From Actinomycetota bacterium (GTDB taxonomy: Bacteria > Actinomycetota > Thermoleophilia > Gaiellales > Gaiellaceae): a stretch of DNA of 5,735 nucleotides. The position numbers were made by a program, and so were the translations under genes. Under the pieces are notes generated by a model. The model searched no databases and was not told the origin of the DNA. It saw only the letters and a program-made list of their open reading frames with translations. Shown here piece by piece: positions 1-5,199 of this stretch; positions within the stretch are counted from its first letter, which is position 1; each line of letters opens with the position of its first letter. The stretch covers positions 1-5,735 of the forward strand of contig VAYE01000030.1 in assembly GCA_005883235.1 (NCBI GenBank). Reading direction: 5' to 3'.

Positions 1-31
1 CGCCGCCGAGGGCCACGATGTGCCTCTCCAT
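1..31 (-). CDS. Peptidase E-like protein (family S51), N-terminal fragment only
   Basis: Only the first ten codons are inside the window; the gene continues past the left edge. They read M-E-R-H-I-V-A-L-G-G, with a further G begun. This short start resembles the opening of actinobacterial peptidase E / type-1 glutamine-amidotransferase-like proteins (family S51), which typically begin with a basic residue, a hydrophobic strand and a run of glycines. Known members are serine peptidases that cleave Asp-X dipeptides; the catalytic Ser-His-Glu would lie outside the window. The ATG at 29-31 is preceded, after exactly six bases, by the -10-like hexamer GATACT, which fits a leaderless start. No Shine-Dalgarno sequence is seen. 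The family call rests on about ten residues and could be wrong; that a gene starts here is more secure than its identity. Confidence 0.45.
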   Translation of the reverse strand, partial: MERHIVALGG

Positions 32-37
32 CGCGGG

Positions 38-43
38 AGTATC
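38..43 (-). promoter_or_regulatory. Leaderless -10 box for the peptidase E-like gene
   Basis: On the minus strand this reads GATACT, followed by six bases and then ATG at 31. A and T match the conserved positions 2 and 6 of an actinobacterial -10 (TAnnnT); the first base is G. Transcription would begin at or next to the A of the start codon. No -35 is recognisable; at a 17-bp spacer the -35 slot would coincide with the opposing -10 at 61-66. Confidence 0.4.
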
Positions 44-60
44 GCCGGTTGGGCCAGGTC

Positions 61-66
61 TAGACT
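61..66 (+). promoter_or_regulatory. Leaderless -10 box TAGACT for the 47-residue ORF
   Basis: TAGACT is followed by six bases and then ATG at 73. The same hexamer with the same six-base distance precedes the ATG at 1150, which supports this being a real signal rather than chance. The -35 slot at a 17-bp spacer is positions 38-43, which is the inverted -10 of the divergent gene; no independent -35 is seen. Confidence 0.45.
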
Positions 67-72
67 CGGCGG

Positions 73-216
73 ATGAGCCTGCTCGAGACGCTCGGGGCGG
101 GGGTCGGGATCCGCGAGCGGCTCGAGCTCGTGGACGAGCGGCGCGTTTCCGACTCGGTCGATCTCGCCCTCACCCTCGTCGAGAGCCAGCTCGCTCGTCC
201 CGTCGGGACGCTTTAG
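73..216 (+). CDS. Hypothetical small protein, 47 residues
   Basis: The ORF runs from ATG at 73 to TAG at 214-216. I do not recognise the protein. It begins MSLLETLGAGVG, continues with alternating charged and leucine/valine residues (E-R-L-E-L-V-D-E-R-R), then a hydrophobic stretch around D-L-A-L-T-L-V, and ends P-V-G-T-L. There is no signal peptide or obvious membrane segment; it looks soluble and largely helical. Third codon positions are about 90% G/C, as in neighbouring genes of this half. It has a leaderless-type -10 (61-66) at the same spacing as the 1150 gene, and its stop interlocks with the stop of the convergent DUF1028 gene (TTAG at 213-216 holds both). Without these signals an ORF this short in GC-rich DNA would be unremarkable, so it may still be chance. 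Confidence 0.45.
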   Translation: MSLLETLGAGVGIRERLELVDERRVSDSVDLALTLVESQLARPVGTL

Positions 217-1127
217 GACCCGAGAACCGAGCGGAACCCGGGCTCGTCCCTGAGTCCCGCGAAGTCCGAGTCCGTCCGCGCCGTCTCGAGCATCGTGGGG
301 TCTGCGCGGAGAGCCGACTCGAGGTGCGCGAGCGCTGCCTCGCGCCGTCCGTCGAGGCTCTCGTAGCAGGCGAGGTTGTAGAGGAGGAGCGCGTCTCCAG
401 GGAAGCGTGCGAGTGCGCTCTCGGCCGCCGCGATCGCGACTCCCCACTCGCGCCGCTCGTAGAGCTCGTACGTGTCGAGGACGAGCCGCCAGCGAGTGTG
501 GATGTCGAGCAGCCGCCGCAGCTCGCGAATCGGCTCCTCGTGGTCGTCGACGCGCAGGTCGACGACGCGGTCGATGCCCTCTCGGCTCCCAGGGATCCCG
601 CCCGGCCGCTCGACGACGAGCGCCGCCGACTGCTGGCCCCGCCGGTCGCCGCCGGCGCCCTGTGCCGCCTCGAGCGCCGCCATGAGGCGCTCGGCCAGCG
701 AGCCGGTCGTCGCCTCGAACGCCCGCGCCAGCTCGCTCACCACGTCCTCGCCCGCGAGGATGTTCCCCTGGGCCGCGTAACCCGCGCCGGTGGCATGTCC
801 GGCCCAGTCGTTGCACTCGCTCCCGGTGAAGGCCGCGGTCCGCCCGGTGGCGTCGACGACTCCGAGCTGTCGCGTCTCCCGCCCCTCGTCGGCGGCGAGA
901 ACACGCTCGACGGCCTCCGCCGGCTCGAGCCCGCCGGCGAGGAGCTCGAGGATCTCGGGGCCGAAAGCGGCCCGCCCCGCGGCCTGAGTCGCCACCCCGC
1001 CCACTCCCGCCCGCGCCCACGGGACGACTGCGCCGACAGCGAAGTACTTCGACTGGACAGCGACGCCGACGTCTCCTGTCTCGGGATCGAGTCCGACAAT
1101 CGAGAAGGTTCCCCGCGGCGGCGCCAC
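213..1127 (-). CDS. DUF1028 domain protein with C-terminal TPR-like region
   Basis: The protein has 304 residues. Residues about 6-205 form a DUF1028 domain, an uncharacterised family with an Ntn-hydrolase-like fold. Family hallmarks are the opening T7-F8-S9-I10-V11, the G-D-V-G-V-A-V-Q-S-K-Y-F-A-V-G block, V-V-P-W-A-R-A-G-V-G-G-V-A-T-Q-A, and later W-A-G-H and Q-G-N-I-L-A-G. A small residue near the N terminus (T7 or S9) would be the nucleophile if it works like other Ntn hydrolases; that is inference. Residues about 215-304 look like TPR-type helices (Y-E-L-Y-E-R-R-E-W-G-V-A-I, then L-L-Y-N-L-A-C-Y-E-S) ending in the D-S-D-F-A-G-L-R-D-E-P-G-F pattern common at TPR C termini. The start is GTG at 1127, immediately before the domain and six bases after a -10-like TAGGCT. 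No signal peptide is seen, so it is probably cytoplasmic. The substrate is unknown. It is divergent from the deaminase-like gene across 22 bp. Confidence 0.85.
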   Translation of the reverse strand: MAPPRGTFSIVGLDPETGDVGVAVQSKYFAVGAVVPWARAGVGGVATQAAGRAAFGPEILELLAGGLEPAEAVERVLAADEGRETRQLGVVDATGRTAAFTGSECNDWAGHATGAGYAAQGNILAGEDVVSELARAFEATTGSLAERLMAALEAAQGAGGDRRGQQSAALVVERPGGIPGSREGIDRVVDLRVDDHEEPIRELRRLLDIHTRWRLVLDTYELYERREWGVAIAAAESALARFPGDALLLYNLACYESLDGRREAALAHLESALRADPTMLETARTDSDFAGLRDEPGFRSVLGS

Positions 1128-1133
1128 GCGCGC

Positions 1134-1139
1134 AGCCTA
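1134..1139 (-). promoter_or_regulatory. Leaderless -10 box TAGGCT for the DUF1028 gene
   Basis: On the minus strand this reads TAGGCT, followed by six bases and the GTG at 1127. It shares two bases (1138-1139) with the plus-strand -10 at 1138-1143. Any -35 would lie inside the coding sequence of the opposite gene, and none is obvious. Confidence 0.5.
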
Positions 1140-1143
1140 GACT
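1138..1143 (+). promoter_or_regulatory. Leaderless -10 box TAGACT for the deaminase-like gene
   Basis: TAGACT is followed by six bases and the ATG at 1150, so the transcript would start at the initiation codon. It is identical in sequence and spacing to the box at 61-66. It overlaps the minus-strand -10 of the DUF1028 gene at 1138-1139, so both genes appear to be driven from one compact bidirectional site. No Shine-Dalgarno sequence precedes the ATG. Confidence 0.55.
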
Positions 1144-1149
1144 CGCTCG

Positions 1150-2160
1150 ATGGGGAACGGACTCGCGGAGCTGCACACGCATCTCGGCGGCTCGGTCTCT
1201 TCGGACATCCTCTGGACGCTCGCGCACGAGCAGGGCATCGCGCTCCCGGTGAAGGACTTCTGGGAATTCGACCGGCTCGTGACGGTCTCCGACCCGCGCG
1301 GCGTCCCCGACCTGAACGCCCTCGACGCGATCTACCACTGGACGGAGCTCATCCAGTCGAGCCCGATTGCGGTCGAGCGGTCGGTGCATGGGGCAATCGG
1401 CGGCGCGTACCGGTCGCAGGGGATCACGACGCTCGAGCTTCGCTTCAACCCGATGAAGCGCAATCGCGGCGGCGAGCGCGACCTCGACCACATCATCCTG
1501 GCGGCCGTGCGCGGGCTCGACCTCGCGAGCCTCGAGTACCCGCAGGTGCGCGCCGGGCTGATTCTGATGATGGACCGCACCTTCACGCCCGAGCAGAACA
1601 CGATCATCGTCGAGAAGGCGATCCGCTGGTCGCCACGCGGCGTGGTGGGGGTCGACATCGCCGGGCCGAGACCCGACGGCGGCCGCTACGACTACCGGCA
1701 GATCGTCCCGATGGTGGAGGAGGCGCGCGCCGCCGGCCTCGGCGTGACGATCCACGTCGGCGAAGAGGGGGGCGATGTCGGACGTGCCGAGGTCGGCGAG
1801 GTCGTCGAGGCGCTCCGCCCCGACCGAATCGGCCACGGGATCCTGGCTGCCGGCGACGCCGAGCTGATGGGAGCGCTCGCGGCGGCCGGAATCGTGCTCG
1901 AGATCTGCCCGACCTCGAACCTCCTCACGAAGGCCTTGGCCGGCGAGGACGCCCTGCGCGAGACGCTGCGGCGCTTCGTCGAGCACGACGTCGGCTTCAC
2001 GATCGCAACGGACGGCCCGGAGATGATGCGGACGCACCTGCGCGACGAGCTCGATTTGCTCCTGCGGATCGGCGCCCTCGGCGAGGAAGAGCTCGAAGAG
2101 GCCAGGCTGCGGGGGCACGAAGCGAGCTTTCTCCGCGTACGAGAGACCGCGCGCCGCTGA
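1150..2160 (+). CDS. Adenosine deaminase superfamily enzyme with altered substrate pocket
   Basis: The protein has 336 residues, normal for the family: a metal-dependent TIM-barrel amidohydrolase that replaces an exocyclic amine by a hydroxyl, usually on a purine. By comparison with known adenosine deaminases, H9 and H11 (H-T-H-L-G-G-S), H202 (H-V-G-E) and D288 are the zinc ligands, and E205 and H229 (R-I-G-H-G) are catalytic. E-I-C-P-T-S-N at 251-257 and L-E-L-R-F-N-P at 95-101 are further family motifs. Two purine-contact motifs differ. The usual T-D-D-P is T-D-G-P (287-290), losing the aspartate that contacts purine N7 in mouse enzyme. The usual A-G-D-E is A-G-P-R (171-174). I therefore call the superfamily with confidence but not adenosine as substrate. 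The ATG at 1150 is chosen because the HxH motif follows within ten residues and a leaderless -10 sits six bases upstream. It is probably cytoplasmic. Confidence 0.85.
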   Translation: MGNGLAELHTHLGGSVSSDILWTLAHEQGIALPVKDFWEFDRLVTVSDPRGVPDLNALDAIYHWTELIQSSPIAVERSVHGAIGGAYRSQGITTLELRFNPMKRNRGGERDLDHIILAAVRGLDLASLEYPQVRAGLILMMDRTFTPEQNTIIVEKAIRWSPRGVVGVDIAGPRPDGGRYDYRQIVPMVEEARAAGLGVTIHVGEEGGDVGRAEVGEVVEALRPDRIGHGILAAGDAELMGALAAAGIVLEICPTSNLLTKALAGEDALRETLRRFVEHDVGFTIATDGPEMMRTHLRDELDLLLRIGALGEEELEEARLRGHEASFLRVRETARR

Positions 2161-2163
2161 GCG

Positions 2164-2194
2164 CGAAAGATACGCCGCTCGAATACGTCTTTCG
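2164..2194. repeat. Inverted repeat after the deaminase-like gene
   Basis: CGAAAGA (2164-2170) and TCTTTCG (2188-2194) are perfect 7-bp inverted arms separated by 17 bases. They begin four bases after the stop codon at 2158-2160. There is no following T-run, so this is a weak terminator at best; it could also be a protein-binding site upstream of the small LuxR gene. ATACG occurs twice inside it (2170-2174 and 2183-2187). Confidence 0.3.
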
Positions 2195-2201
2195 GTGAAT
2201 G

Positions 2202-2229
2202 TTGCCGCTGAGCAGCGGGTGGTTAGCTC
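2202..2229 (+). promoter_or_regulatory. Candidate promoter of the small LuxR-type gene
   Basis: TTGCCG (2202-2207) resembles a -35 and lies 15-16 bp before TTAGCT / TAGCTC (2223-2229), which would place the start point at or beside the ATG at 2236, again leaderless. The -10 match is poorer than for the other leaderless genes here. A perfect palindrome occupies the -35 and spacer. Confidence 0.35.
2205..2218. promoter_or_regulatory. Palindrome in promoter spacer, candidate operator
   Basis: CCGCTG-AG-CAGCGG is a perfect 6-bp inverted repeat with a 2-bp centre. It overlaps the end of the putative -35 and sits within the spacer of the candidate promoter of the 2236 gene. Binding here by a dimeric regulator, perhaps the LuxR-type product itself, would block RNA polymerase. 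This is inference from position and symmetry only. Confidence 0.35.
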
Positions 2230-2235
2230 CGCGGC

Positions 2236-2502
2236 ATGTACGAGGCCCTCACGAAAACCGCGCCGGCGATCACAGACCGTCAGCGCCAAGTCGTCGAGCT
2301 GATCGCCGCGGGACTCTCGAACGACGAGATCGGCGAGCAGCTCGGGATCTCTCCTCGCACGGTGAAGGCGCACTGCGACGTCCTGCGCCAGAAGCTCGGC
2401 GTGTCGCGCCGGCGCCAGATTCCGGTCGCCTACCGGCTCCTGACCGGCCTAGACCCACTCTCCAAGAGCCTCGGCCCGACCCTGCAAGGCCGGGGGGACT
2501 GA
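2236..2502 (+). CDS. Stand-alone LuxR-type helix-turn-helix regulator, 88 residues
   Basis: Residues about 11-70 form a LuxR/GerE-type DNA-binding domain: I-T-D-R-Q-R-Q-V-V-E-L-I-A-A-G-L-S-N-D-E-I-G-E-Q-L-G-I-S, then P-R-T-V-K-A-H as the recognition-helix region, followed by L-R-Q-K-L-G-V. No receiver, PAS or sensor domain precedes it; the domain starts ten residues after the ATG, so the protein is essentially a bare HTH with an 18-residue tail rich in G and P. Bare HTH proteins of this class usually dimerise and bind short palindromes; what would modulate this one is not visible. Third codon positions are GC-rich like the left half, unlike the LAL gene downstream. The start is supported by a possible leaderless promoter and by the lack of upstream coding signal in this frame. 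Its HTH is related to, but clearly diverged from, that of the LAL protein. Confidence 0.8.
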   Translation: MYEALTKTAPAITDRQRQVVELIAAGLSNDEIGEQLGISPRTVKAHCDVLRQKLGVSRRRQIPVAYRLLTGLDPLSKSLGPTLQGRGD

Positions 2503-2507
2503 CGGCG

Positions 2508-2540
2508 CCCGCGCCCGCGGCCAAGCTCCGCGGGCGCGGG
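2508..2540 (+). terminator. Perfect 13-bp GC hairpin after the small LuxR gene
   Basis: CCCGCGCCCGCGG (2508-2520) pairs perfectly with 2528-2540 around a 7-base loop (CCAAGCT). It begins five bases after the stop codon. The bases after it (TAAGTCCC) contain no T-run, so it would be a terminator of the U-less kind, or a transcript-end stabilising stem. It also marks the point where base composition changes. Confidence 0.55.
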
Positions 2541-2553
2541 TAAGTCCCTGACG

Positions 2554-2569
2554 GTCTGAGACTCGTCTC
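2554..2569. promoter_or_regulatory. Compound palindrome upstream of the LAL gene
   Basis: GTCT-G-AGAC (2554-2562) and GAGAC-TC-GTCTC (2558-2569) are overlapping inverted repeats sharing the central arm, so the GTCT/AGAC half-site appears three times. It lies about 75-90 bp before the LAL start and about 35 bp upstream of a possible -10, a reasonable activator or autoregulator position. There is no other support. Confidence 0.25.
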
Positions 2570-2602
2570 CTTCGGCATCTCGCTACTGTCGGCAAACCGC
2601 GC

Positions 2603-2608
2603 TAGTCT
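2603..2608 (+). promoter_or_regulatory. Possible -10 box for the LAL gene
   Basis: TAGTCT fits TAnnnT and would give a 5' leader of about 30 bases before the ATG at 2644, including the ribosome binding site. No convincing -35 lies 16-18 bp upstream. The gene would thus be leadered, unlike the apparently leaderless genes to the left. Confidence 0.3.
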
Positions 2609-2634
2609 TCCGGCAGCGGCTTCTCGGCACGGCC

Positions 2635-2640
2635 AGGGGA
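2635..2640 (+). promoter_or_regulatory. Ribosome binding site of the LAL gene
   Basis: AGGGGA followed by GAG and then ATG at 2644 is the only clear Shine-Dalgarno-like sequence at a start in this window. It supports the 2644 start. Confidence 0.5.
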
Positions 2641-2643
2641 GAG

Positions 2644-5199
2644 ATGAGCGAGTCGACGACCGAAGGCCAAGAGGCACGGCGCCACATCATCAAACGGCCC
2701 AGGCTGACGAGGCTGTTGGACGAGACGTCCGCGCGAATCATCCTGCTAGTCGCGCCGGCCGGCTATGGCAAGACAACCCTCGCCCGCGAGTGGTGCGAGA
2801 GCCGGGAAGGACCCACCGCGTGGTACCAGTGCACGCCAGCCTCAGCCGATGTGGCGGCACTGGCTACTGGTGTCGCCGACTCGATCGCCGTGCTGAAACC
2901 TGACTCAGGAGGCCTGATCCGAGAACGTCTGCGCATCGTGTCGACCCCAGATCTCCAAGCGGGCAAGCTCGCCGATTTCCTAGTTGAAATCATTGGCCAC
3001 CTGGAAGCCGACGCACGGCTAGTCCTTGACGACTACCACCTTTTGGGAGAATCACCGGCAGCGCAAAGCTTCGCCGCTCGCCTCTTCGAGAGGATCACCA
3101 TGAAGATCGTGCTTACGACGCGCGAACGTCCTCCCTGGGCCAGCCCACGCAGAATCCTCTATGGCGAGATCCTAGAGGTGGGCCAGCAAGTCCTCGCGAT
3201 GACGCCGGACGAGGCGTCAGCCACACTCGGCCAACGCTCTCCGGACGACATATCTCAACTCGTTTCGTTGGCAGGTGGCTGGCCGGCCGTCATCGGCCTC
3301 GCTGCGCTTACGTCTGCTTCCGCCGAGGAGGCAGATCTCGCGGGCTCCCTTTACGATTACTTCGCCGACGAGCTCCTCCTAGCTGTCCCTCAAAAGCTAA
3401 GACCGGCACTCCTAAAGCTCGCGCTTCTCCCATCACTCACGCCGGGTGCGCTGAGACTGTTCGGCGGGAAGGGCGAAGTCGTTTCTCTGGCAGAGCGCCT
3501 GGGCTTCTTAACGGTCGATGGATCGCGCGTCCGAAGTTTTCATCCTTTGCTTCGTAACTTCTTGGTCAAGAAATCTCTTGAGTCTGGGCCTGAGCAACTC
3601 GCAGATGCCGTCAATGCGATAGGCAATTACTTGATCGACGCCAGGCGATGGGATGATGCTCTGGTAATCATCAACAGCTACCCGGCGACCGACATCATTG
3701 CTGCGCGACTCCTCGAGGAGGCTCTTGACGAATTTCTGCTTGGTGGCCGAGTGTCGACGGTGGAGCGGCTGGTGGCATCTGCGCGATACCGAAAACGCAC
3801 GGCGACAGTGGTCGAGCTTGCGGAGGCCGAAGTATCTCTTAGGCGTGGTCACCACCATCGCGCTCATGCGCTCGCGGTCACCGCGGCCGAACGTGGTGGA
3901 ATGCGAAACTACCTCCAGGTAAGAGCGCTGCTCGTTGCCGGTCATAGCGCCAATCTCTCCGATCGGTACGAAGCATCACTCGAGTTTTACCGGAAGGCAT
4001 TTGGAATCGCACGCACTTCGACCGACAGGTTCGCAGCGCTGTGGGGCCAATTTCTTGCGGCTCACTTCCTAGAAAGAGACGATACTGAGGCCATACTCAA
4101 GCAGTTGATCGCAGCTGAGCGTGGATCAGAGGCAGCACGCCTGCGACTCGCCATGGCCCAGTTCAATGTGGCGTGTTCCGCGAGAGGGGATATCCGTGAC
4201 TGTCTCGGTTTGTTTCGCGCAAGCGAACATCTCGTCGAGCGCGCCAATGATCCCTTGGCGGTCTCTGGGTACCTCCAGACCTATGGATATGCGTGCGTCT
4301 TGGTCGGTGAGTACGCCACAGCAATGGAGCTTGCCGACCGAACTGAAAGGCTCGCCATTGCTAATGATCTCGGATTCGTGGGTCCGATCGCGCGCGCCGT
4401 ACGAGGCTATGCGCAGTTCGGTCTCGGGCGATATGGAGAGGCTGCTGCGACAGTTGCCTCGGTCGAAGAGGAAGCCGCCGAGCTCGGCGACGCTCACACC
4501 GTTCTCAACGCGCGTCAGGTCAAGACGAGAATTCTGCTTACCGCGGCCGAGTTCGATGAGGCGCTCAGCGTCTCGTCGCTTCCCCATGCTGGGCACCCTT
4601 CTAGGGCCATGGTGGGCGAGATCGTCGCCACACGTGCCCTTGCACATGCTTGCCTGCACAACTGGGCGAGTGCGCGTACCTCAGTCGCCGAGGTTCGCGG
4701 GCTGACACGATCGCTCGAAGCGTCCGGCCAGGCTCTGTGGACCGAGGCCGTGGTCTCTTTGCTCCGAGCCGACGAAGGTGGAAGCGACACAATCGCCCGA
4801 GCCGTTGCCCACCTCGAATCTACAGGCTACTACGATGGTTTCCTCACCGTTCTCCGGGCTTGCCCGCGGCTTGCAAGCGCCCTGACACCATTTTCCGACC
4901 GCGTGGGGCCCCTGGCCGGCATGACCTGTCTGCCTGCACCAGGCGGCCATCCGGAGGCCGATGCCCTTTCGCCCCGCGAGCGCGAAGTTGCAGTTCTCAT
5001 TACTGCGGGCCTGACAAACCGTGAGATCGCCGGGTCGCTGGTGATAAGCGAGGCGACCGTTAAAGTCCACGTGAGACACATTCTTGAAAAGCTGCGGGTG
5101 CGCTCTCGCTCCGAGGCGGTCTCGAGATTACTGGTTCGTGAAGCTACGCAGCGCCCCGACTTTGCACCGCAGCGCGTATGGAGTGACCCGAAGCGCTAA
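2644..5199 (+). CDS. MalT-like LuxR family (LAL) transcriptional regulator with STAND ATPase
   Basis: The protein has 851 residues, close to the roughly 900 usual for this family. An R-P-R-L motif (18-21) precedes the Walker A loop A-P-A-G-Y-G-K-T-T (37-45, lysine 43). Walker B is L-V-L-D-D-Y-H-L-L (126-134). A sensor-like V-L-T-T-R-E-R-P (156-163) and the family-typical G-G-W-P-A (211-215) follow. Residues about 320-750 are mostly helical TPR-like repeats, the usual ligand or partner-sensing arm. Residues about 773-831 are a LuxR-type HTH (L-S-P-R-E-R-E-V, then A-T-V-K-V-H-V). Such proteins use ATP-dependent, ligand-triggered oligomerisation to activate transcription; the ligand is not deducible. 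Codon use differs sharply from the left half: 21 of 40 codons in 3481-3600 end in G/C, and TTA leucine codons occur at 3508 and 5128. The 3' end overlaps the convergent HD-GYP gene by 56 bp. The ATG has a Shine-Dalgarno sequence. Confidence 0.9.
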   Translation: MSESTTEGQEARRHIIKRPRLTRLLDETSARIILLVAPAGYGKTTLAREWCESREGPTAWYQCTPASADVAALATGVADSIAVLKPDSGGLIRERLRIVSTPDLQAGKLADFLVEIIGHLEADARLVLDDYHLLGESPAAQSFAARLFERITMKIVLTTRERPPWASPRRILYGEILEVGQQVLAMTPDEASATLGQRSPDDISQLVSLAGGWPAVIGLAALTSASAEEADLAGSLYDYFADELLLAVPQKLRPALLKLALLPSLTPGALRLFGGKGEVVSLAERLGFLTVDGSRVRSFHPLLRNFLVKKSLESGPEQLADAVNAIGNYLIDARRWDDALVIINSYPATDIIAARLLEEALDEFLLGGRVSTVERLVASARYRKRTATVVELAEAEVSLRRGHHHRAHALAVTAAERGGMRNYLQVRALLVAGHSANLSDRYEASLEFYRKAFGIARTSTDRFAALWGQFLAAHFLERDDTEAILKQLIAAERGSEAARLRLAMAQFNVACSARGDIRDCLGLFRASEHLVERANDPLAVSGYLQTYGYACVLVGEYATAMELADRTERLAIANDLGFVGPIARAVRGYAQFGLGRYGEAAATVASVEEEAAELGDAHTVLNARQVKTRILLTAAEFDEALSVSSLPHAGHPSRAMVGEIVATRALAHACLHNWASARTSVAEVRGLTRSLEASGQALWTEAVVSLLRADEGGSDTIARAVAHLESTGYYDGFLTVLRACPRLASALTPFSDRVGPLAGMTCLPAPGGHPEADALSPREREVAVLITAGLTNREIAGSLVISEATVKVHVRHILEKLRVRSRSEAVSRLLVREATQRPDFAPQRVWSDPKR

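Noticed and set aside
2164..2194. Strong terminator for the deaminase-like gene
   Set aside because: The stem is only 7 bp with a 17-base loop and no T-run, so it is listed as an inverted repeat rather than a terminator.
18..2198. A 726-codon stop-free plus-strand frame spanning most of the left half
   Set aside because: It is antisense to the DUF1028 gene and out of frame with the deaminase-like gene. Its product is low-complexity and rich in R, A, G and P, as expected from GC-rich DNA read in the wrong frame.
2199..2543. 114-codon plus-strand ORF overlapping the small LuxR gene
   Set aside because: It lies in a different frame from the clear HTH domain, has no recognisable motif, and reads through the hairpin.
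2541..2643. Insertion-sequence ends or an att site at the composition boundary
   Set aside because: I found no transposase remnant, tRNA end or matching direct repeats here; the boundary is defined by composition only.
4121..4705. 194-codon plus-strand ORF and its minus-strand counterpart (4126-4659)
   Set aside because: Both lie entirely inside the LAL gene in other frames, and neither shows a domain or promoter.
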